In this document: positions 60,087-64,000 of the stretch, one piece after another
Position numbering within the stretch: the first letter of the stretch is position 1
Layout: each line of letters starts with the position of its first letter
NCBI RefSeq assembly: GCF_000424625.1
Contig: NZ_AUKG01000001.1
Coordinates: forward strand, 806,001-870,000
Reading direction: 5' to 3'
DNA length: 64,000 bases
From: Conexibacter woesei Iso977N
GTDB taxonomy: Bacteria; Actinomycetota; Thermoleophilia; Solirubrobacterales; Solirubrobacteraceae
The notes under the pieces: generated by a model
Database searches by the model: none
Told to the model about the DNA's origin: nothing
What the model saw: the letters and a program-made list of their open reading frames with translations, nothing else
Translations under genes and position numbers: made by a program

Positions 60087-60726
60087 CCGCCACCTGCTGC
60101 ACGGCCTCCGCGATCGGGAGTGGGCCGTTGTTGATGACCATCACCTTGCCCGCGGTTCCCGGCGTCTCCAGCACCGCGGCGGCCACCGCCGCCACGTCCG
60201 CCCGCGTGATCTCGCCGCGTTCGTCGCCGAGCTCGATGGAGCCGGTCGGCTCGTCGTCGGTCAGGCGGCCCGGGCGGATGATGGTGTAGGACAAGCCCGA
60301 CTCCATCAACTTCTGGTCGGCCTTGCCCTTGGCCTTCAGGTAGGTCCCGAACGCGCCGTCGTCCTCGGCGTCCGGATCGGCGCGGATCGACGAGATGATG
60401 ATGTAGCGGTCGATCTGGTTCCTGCGCGCGACCTCCATCAGCTTGACGGCGCCGGCGTAGTCGACCGTCCACTTGCGCTGCGGGCCGCTGCCCGGCCCGG
60501 CGCCGGCGGCGAAGACGATCGCGTCGGCGCTGCCGATCGCGTCGGCCAGCTCGTCGACGTCCTGCTCCTCCAGGTCCGCGACGACCCCGAGCGCGCCCTG
60601 CGCCTCCAGGTCGGCGGCATGGTCCGGGTTGCGGATCAGCCCGCGCACCCCGTGCCCCGCGTCCGCCAGGATGCGCTCGAGCTGCAGCGCGATCTGGCCA
60701 TGGCCTCCAGCGATGACGACGTCCAT
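60076..60726 (-). CDS. NAD(P)H-binding atypical SDR
   Basis: A 216-residue protein of the SDR_a5/YwnB-like group: GGHGQIALQLERILADAGHG dinucleotide motif, FAAGAGPGSGPQRKWTVDYAG, and YLKAKGKADQKLMESGLSYTIIRPG, in which the Y-x3-K pair is Y-L-K-A-K. These small proteins bind NADP and act as reductases or regulatory sensors. Stop codon within a hairpin. Confidence 0.88.
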   Translation of the reverse strand: MDVVIAGGHGQIALQLERILADAGHGVRGLIRNPDHAADLEAQGALGVVADLEEQDVDELADAIGSADAIVFAAGAGPGSGPQRKWTVDYAGAVKLMEVARRNQIDRYIIISSIRADPDAEDDGAFGTYLKAKGKADQKLMESGLSYTIIRPGRLTDDEPTGSIELGDERGEITRADVAAVAAAVLETPGTAGKVMVINNGPLPIAEAVQQVAAGG

Positions 60727-60821
60727 GGCCCTGACGCTACCTCAGGGCGATCACGACCCCGCCCGGCTTCGACCGCCGGGCCATGTGCGAACGGCCCATG
60801 CCCGCCTAGCGTTCGGCCGCG

Positions 60822-61949
60822 ATGGTGATCACCGCTTCCTGGACCGACGTCGACCCCGACCTCCTCAACGACCACGCGCGCCTGCAGGACGCGCTCGCGG
60901 CCCTCGCGACCCTGAGCGCGCGCCTCGCCGCGCCCGGCGCGAAACGCAACGACCTGATCCGCCTCGCCTGCGCGGGCGTGCGCCGGATCCTCGACGCCGA
61001 CACGTGCCGCTTCGCCGAGCACGACGGCGCGCTCGTCGTCGATCCCGTGCCCGCGACGCCCCAGGACGAGCAGCTCCTGGCGATCGTCGGCCACCAGCTC
61101 ACGCTCGCCCTCCAGCGCGCCGACCTCACCGAGCGCCTGACGGAGGAGCACCTCGTCCACGACCTCTTCGACGCCGTCGCCGACGGCCGCCACGCCCAGG
61201 CCGAGGCGCGCGCCCGCGCCGCCGGCCACGACCTCGCGCGCGCCCACGTCGTCGTGGTCCTGGAGCCGCTGGACCCCGCGGACTGGCCGCGCGTCGCGGC
61301 CCGCGCCGAGGAGCGCCTGCGCCGCGCCGTCCCCGGCGCGCTCTGCGACCCCGGCGACGACCGCCTCCGCGCGCTGCTCCCGGCCACGGCCGCCGACGCG
61401 CCGGGCCTCGACGCCGAGCTGGCCGCCCTCGCGCGCGACCACCGCCTCGCTGCCGGGCGCTCCGAGTCCCGCGCCGGCGGCCTGGCCGCTGCGGCCCGCG
61501 GCCTCCAGGAGGCGCTCACCGCCGCCCAGGTCGCGCGCGCCACCGCGCCGCCCCGCGGCGGCGCCGCCCGCGCCTACGACCAGCTCGGCGTCTACCGCTA
61601 CCTCGCGCAGCTCCCGCTCGACCACGCCCCCGACGAGCGCCACGCCCGCGCGATCGCCACCCTCGCCGCCTACGACGCCCGCCGCCGCACCGAGCTGCTC
61701 CGGACGCTCGAGCGCCACCTCGGCGACCGCGGCGCGCTCGCCGCGACCGCCCGCGCGCTCTACATCCACACCAACACGCTGCGCCAGCGCCTCGACCGCA
61801 TCGAGGCCCTCACCGATCTGGACCTCCACCAGGAGGACCTCCTGTCGCTCGAGCTCGCCGTCAAGCTCGCGCGGCTGCACGGCAGCGGCGGTAGCAACGG
61901 CAGCGGCGGGGCGGCCGCCACGCCGCCGCGCGTGTCACCATCGCCGTAG
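60822..61949 (+). CDS. PucR/CdaR-type regulator with GAF-like domain
   Basis: A 375-residue regulator. An N-terminal GAF-like region (LARLSARLAA... AGVRRILDADTCRFAEHDG) is followed by a GGDEF-like CdaR domain and the C-terminal PucR HTH (ARALYIHTNTLRQRLDRIEALTDLDL). A Gly/Ser-rich tail ends the protein. TAGCGT nine bases before the ATG gives a near-leaderless start. The stop is directly followed by the AraC gene with no gap (TAG-ATG). PucR proteins control purine, sugar-acid or amino-acid use. Confidence 0.85.
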   Translation: MVITASWTDVDPDLLNDHARLQDALAALATLSARLAAPGAKRNDLIRLACAGVRRILDADTCRFAEHDGALVVDPVPATPQDEQLLAIVGHQLTLALQRADLTERLTEEHLVHDLFDAVADGRHAQAEARARAAGHDLARAHVVVVLEPLDPADWPRVAARAEERLRRAVPGALCDPGDDRLRALLPATAADAPGLDAELAALARDHRLAAGRSESRAGGLAAAARGLQEALTAAQVARATAPPRGGAARAYDQLGVYRYLAQLPLDHAPDERHARAIATLAAYDARRRTELLRTLERHLGDRGALAATARALYIHTNTLRQRLDRIEALTDLDLHQEDLLSLELAVKLARLHGSGGSNGSGGAAATPPRVSPSP

Positions 61950-62417
61950 ATGGCGATCACCACCCCGCCCGCCTCCCGCCACCTCCTGCGCGCCCGCGAC
62001 ACCGCCGACCGCGAGTACGCCGATCCGTCCCTGGACGTCTCGGCGCTCGCGGCGCGCGCCCACGTGTCGGTCGCGCACTTCAGCCGCCAGTTCCGGGAGG
62101 TCTTCGGCGAGACGCCGAACCAGTACCTCCAGACGCGCCGGATCGAGCGCGCGCAGGAGCTGCTGCGCGTCACCGACCTCAGCGTCCACGACGTCTGCCT
62201 CGCCGTCGGCTTCACGTCGGTCGGCTCGTTCTCGACCTGCTTCAAGCGCACCGTCGGCGAGTCGCCGACCGCGTTCCGGGACCGCGCCCGCGAGCAGCAG
62301 CTGCTCGCGCGCATCCCGTCGTGCTTCCGCCGCGAGTGGCAGCGCCCCCGCGCGGTGCCCCGACCGACCCAGACGGTCAGCAGAAATCGAGACGACAGCG
62401 CGCCGCCCAGGGCGTAG
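61950..62417 (+). CDS. AraC-family regulator (HTH only)
   Basis: A 155-residue AraC protein reduced to its two-helix-turn-helix DNA-binding domain (LDVSALAARAHVSVAHFSRQF; VHDVCLAVGFTSVGSFSTCFKRTVGESPTAFR) with a disordered basic tail. No ligand domain. It begins right after the PucR stop and 10 bp before the VOC gene, so these three likely form one unit. HTH-only AraC proteins next to VOC enzymes are common in actinobacteria. Confidence 0.88.
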   Translation: MAITTPPASRHLLRARDTADREYADPSLDVSALAARAHVSVAHFSRQFREVFGETPNQYLQTRRIERAQELLRVTDLSVHDVCLAVGFTSVGSFSTCFKRTVGESPTAFRDRAREQQLLARIPSCFRREWQRPRAVPRPTQTVSRNRDDSAPPRA

Positions 62418-62427
62418 CTTGCCGTCC

Positions 62428-62865
62428 ATGCCCACTCTCAAAGCAGGGATCCTTTGCGCGATGGTCGGTGACCAGGATGAAGCACTTGCCTGGTACACCG
62501 AGAAGCTCGGGTTCGAGAAGCGCACCGACATGACCGCCGGCGACTGGCGCTGGGTCACGGTCGGCGCGCCGGACCAACCGGACTTCGAGATCTCGCTGAT
62601 CGACCCGTCCGTCCGCCCCGACATCGACGCCGACGTCCGCTCGCTGATGGCCCGCGGCGGCCTCAACGGCGTGATCGTCCAGACCGACGACTGCCACGCG
62701 GCCTACTCCGAGCTGAAGGCGCGCGGCGTCGAGTTCACGAGCGAGCCCGAGGACACGTTCTACGGGATCGACTGCGGTTTCCGCGACCCGTTCGGCAACG
62801 GCTTCCGCCTCACCCAGGTGGCCGACGTGATGGCCGAGCCGACGCCCGAGAACACGCCCGCCTAG
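62428..62865 (+). CDS. VOC (glyoxalase/bleomycin-resistance) family protein
   Basis: A 145-residue VOC protein: LCAMVGDQDEALAWYTEKLGFEKR opens the first beta-alpha-beta-beta-beta module, and YGIDCGFRDPFGNGFRLTQ closes the second. Two metal-ligand positions are not His/Glu in the usual places, so dioxygenase or lyase activity is unsure; sequestration is possible. TAGCTT seven bases before ATG 62428 indicates a separate leaderless promoter. Stop interlocks with the convergent NAT gene by CTAG. Confidence 0.88.
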   Translation: MPTLKAGILCAMVGDQDEALAWYTEKLGFEKRTDMTAGDWRWVTVGAPDQPDFEISLIDPSVRPDIDADVRSLMARGGLNGVIVQTDDCHAAYSELKARGVEFTSEPEDTFYGIDCGFRDPFGNGFRLTQVADVMAEPTPENTPA

Positions 62866-63698
62866 GGCTGCCTGGCGAGGAACGCCTCGTGCTGGGCGCA
62901 CGCCGCGGTCCACAGCCGCGCCGTGCGCTCGGCGCCGAGCGCCGCGGGGTCGATCCCGAAGACGTCCTCGAGCGTCGTCGCCAGCTCGTCCTCCGAGTTG
63001 ACGACCACATTGGGAACGTCGAGGCCCGGGCCGACCACGTTCAGCGTCCGCGCGCGCAGGGTCGTCACGCGGTCGGCCGACGGGCGCTGCACGACGAGCG
63101 TCCTGACGAAGTTCGAGTCGGGGTCGGTCGCCAGCCGGTGGTGGTGGGGCGCGAACGCGTCCAGCCCGACCGCCTCGTCGCCCATGTGGAAGCCTGGCGT
63201 CGAGCCCCACGCGTGCTGGATCACCCACCAGCCGGAGTCGTCGGGCTCGCGCTCGAGCGTCCAGTGCAGCGGTCCGCGCTCGTAGGTCCCCGCCGCGAGC
63301 GGCAGCGGCTCCAACGGCCCCTCTCCCCATCCGGCATCGCACAGCCAGCGCGCGCCGTCCTCCGTCGTGGCGACCAACGCCAGGTGGTTGGTCGGCGCGC
63401 CGCCGGCGAACGCCTCGCGCTCGTCGACGATCGCCTCGCGCCGCTGCACGTCGAACCCCAGCTCGCGCAGCAGCGTCAGCAAGATGGTGTTGATCTCGAA
63501 GCAGTAGCCACCGCGCCCCGTGGTCAGCGTCCGCTCGACCAAGGCCATGGGGTCGATCGGCGCATGCTCGCCGAGCTGCGCCGTGATCCCGTCATACGCG
63601 AGCCTCGACACATACGCGCGATGCACGCGGGCCAGCCCGGCAGCATCGCGGTCCGGGCGGTGGTCGATGCCGATGTGCTTCAGCAGCTCGTCGATCAC
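62862..63698 (-). CDS. nat: Arylamine N-acetyltransferase
   Basis: A 278-residue NAT that acetylates arylamines or hydrazines, or in actinobacteria 3-amino-4-hydroxybenzoate-type secondary metabolites. The Cys-His-Asp triad is visible: Cys66 in GRGGYCFEIN, His105 in PTNHLALV, Asp121 in CDAGWG. GTG 63698. No PKS genes nearby, so a detoxification role is more likely than amide-synthase work. Confidence 0.93.
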   Translation of the reverse strand: MIDELLKHIGIDHRPDRDAAGLARVHRAYVSRLAYDGITAQLGEHAPIDPMALVERTLTTGRGGYCFEINTILLTLLRELGFDVQRREAIVDEREAFAGGAPTNHLALVATTEDGARWLCDAGWGEGPLEPLPLAAGTYERGPLHWTLEREPDDSGWWVIQHAWGSTPGFHMGDEAVGLDAFAPHHHRLATDPDSNFVRTLVVQRPSADRVTTLRARTLNVVGPGLDVPNVVVNSEDELATTLEDVFGIDPAALGAERTARLWTAACAQHEAFLARQP

Positions 63699-63722
63699 CG
63701 CCCGGACTCTACGACGGATCTC

Positions 63723-64000
63723 CTAGTAGAAGATCGACGGCCTGAACGAGCCGTAGGCGTACGGGAGCGAGATGAAGTTCGTCCCGTCGTAGCCCACGAG
63801 CCTCACGTTCGACGAGCCGGCGCCGCTGGTGCCCGTGACGTTCGGGCAGGAGGCGGGGGTCGCCGGCCACGAGATCGTGCCGGACTGCGTCACGCCGAGC
63901 GTGAGGTTCGTGCCGTCGCTGGTGGCGGGGGCATCGATCACGACCGTGAACGGGCAGGTCGCGAACGTCGCCGTCCACGTCGCGCGGAAGTTCCCCCTCG
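63723..64000 (-). CDS. Secreted/cell-surface protein, C-terminal fragment
   Basis: The last 92 or so residues of a protein whose start lies beyond the window. The frame ends YGSFRPSIFY-stop at 63723. It is rich in Thr, Ser, Gly and aromatic residues (WTATFATCPFTVVIDAP, SGTISWPATPASCPNVTG), with two cysteines, as in beta-sandwich exported proteins. No family recognised. Confidence 0.55.
   Translation of the reverse strand, partial: RGNFRATWTATFATCPFTVVIDAPATSDGTNLTLGVTQSGTISWPATPASCPNVTGTSGAGSSNVRLVGYDGTNFISLPYAYGSFRPSIFY

Noticed and set aside
59726-60289. Plus-strand frame of 187 codons in the repeat interval
   Set aside because: No start signal, no conserved sequence, and it runs antisense into the 60076-60726 gene.

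Overview
The window is a dense, high-GC stretch of actinobacterial chromosome. GroESL sits under two CIRCE elements, PafB and PafC are fused, one-component regulators are abundant, and many genes start directly at the promoter (TAnnnT, six to ten bases, then ATG/GTG). I infer a Thermoleophilia lineage (Solirubrobacter/Conexibacter-like), but no rRNA or single-copy marker here proves it. No tRNA, rRNA, CRISPR array, integrase or transposase was seen.

Layout. 1-5.7 kb: tail of an RmlD-like enzyme, a chemoreceptor, a His-tailed protein, a PfkB sugar kinase behind a LacI-type dyad, and a TrxR-like oxidoreductase divergent from an XRE-cupin regulator. 5.7-20.6 kb: groES-groEL, a DHA2 exporter with its TetR regulator, a Crp-Nudix pair, an ECF sigma factor with a DUF4349 membrane partner, GDPD and Nei2, and a three-gene redox/kinase operon (GlcD-like, GlpA/LhgO-like, FGGY). 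20.6-32.4 kb: aldo/keto reductase, Lhr helicase, TetR-SDR pair, a small putative inserted cassette, family 5 UDG and a lipoprotein. 32.4-41.9 kb: rmlABD, fused PafBC, a NarL-type response regulator with an 80-residue DHp-only partner, a YhaM-like HD protein, and a DMT-GntR operon. 41.9-51.3 kb: DHA2 exporter, two alpha/beta hydrolases (one PhaC-like), an L,D-transpeptidase, and a LysR-centred module of APC permease, nitrilase and HisD-like dehydrogenase. 51.3-64 kb: UPF0104 membrane protein, DMT exporter, a second ECF system, a FadR-type regulator with a sterol desaturase, a degenerate UbiB-like protein, an MFS-Usp fusion under MarR, PucR/AraC regulators, VOC, arylamine N-acetyltransferase and the tail of a secreted protein.

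Strongest candidate for an undescribed system: the LysR gene at 48995-49915 lies between an APC permease-nitrilase operon and a HisD-family dehydrogenase. The promoters of both flanking units carry the same 17-bp LysR-type dyad centred exactly 66 bases before the start codon, a second half-site beginning 43 bases before it, and a -10 box at the same position. This predicts one regulon for uptake, amide or nitrile hydrolysis and alcohol/aldehyde oxidation of an unknown nitrogenous substrate.

Second candidate: 28615-30197 is flanked by identical 18-bp direct repeats. The layout reads as an insertion into an ancestral convergent pair whose stop codons interlocked at CTAG. It added a 58-residue basic protein and a 424-residue membrane protein of unknown function. 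CTAG interlocking is itself recurrent, joining at least seven intact tail-to-tail pairs here.
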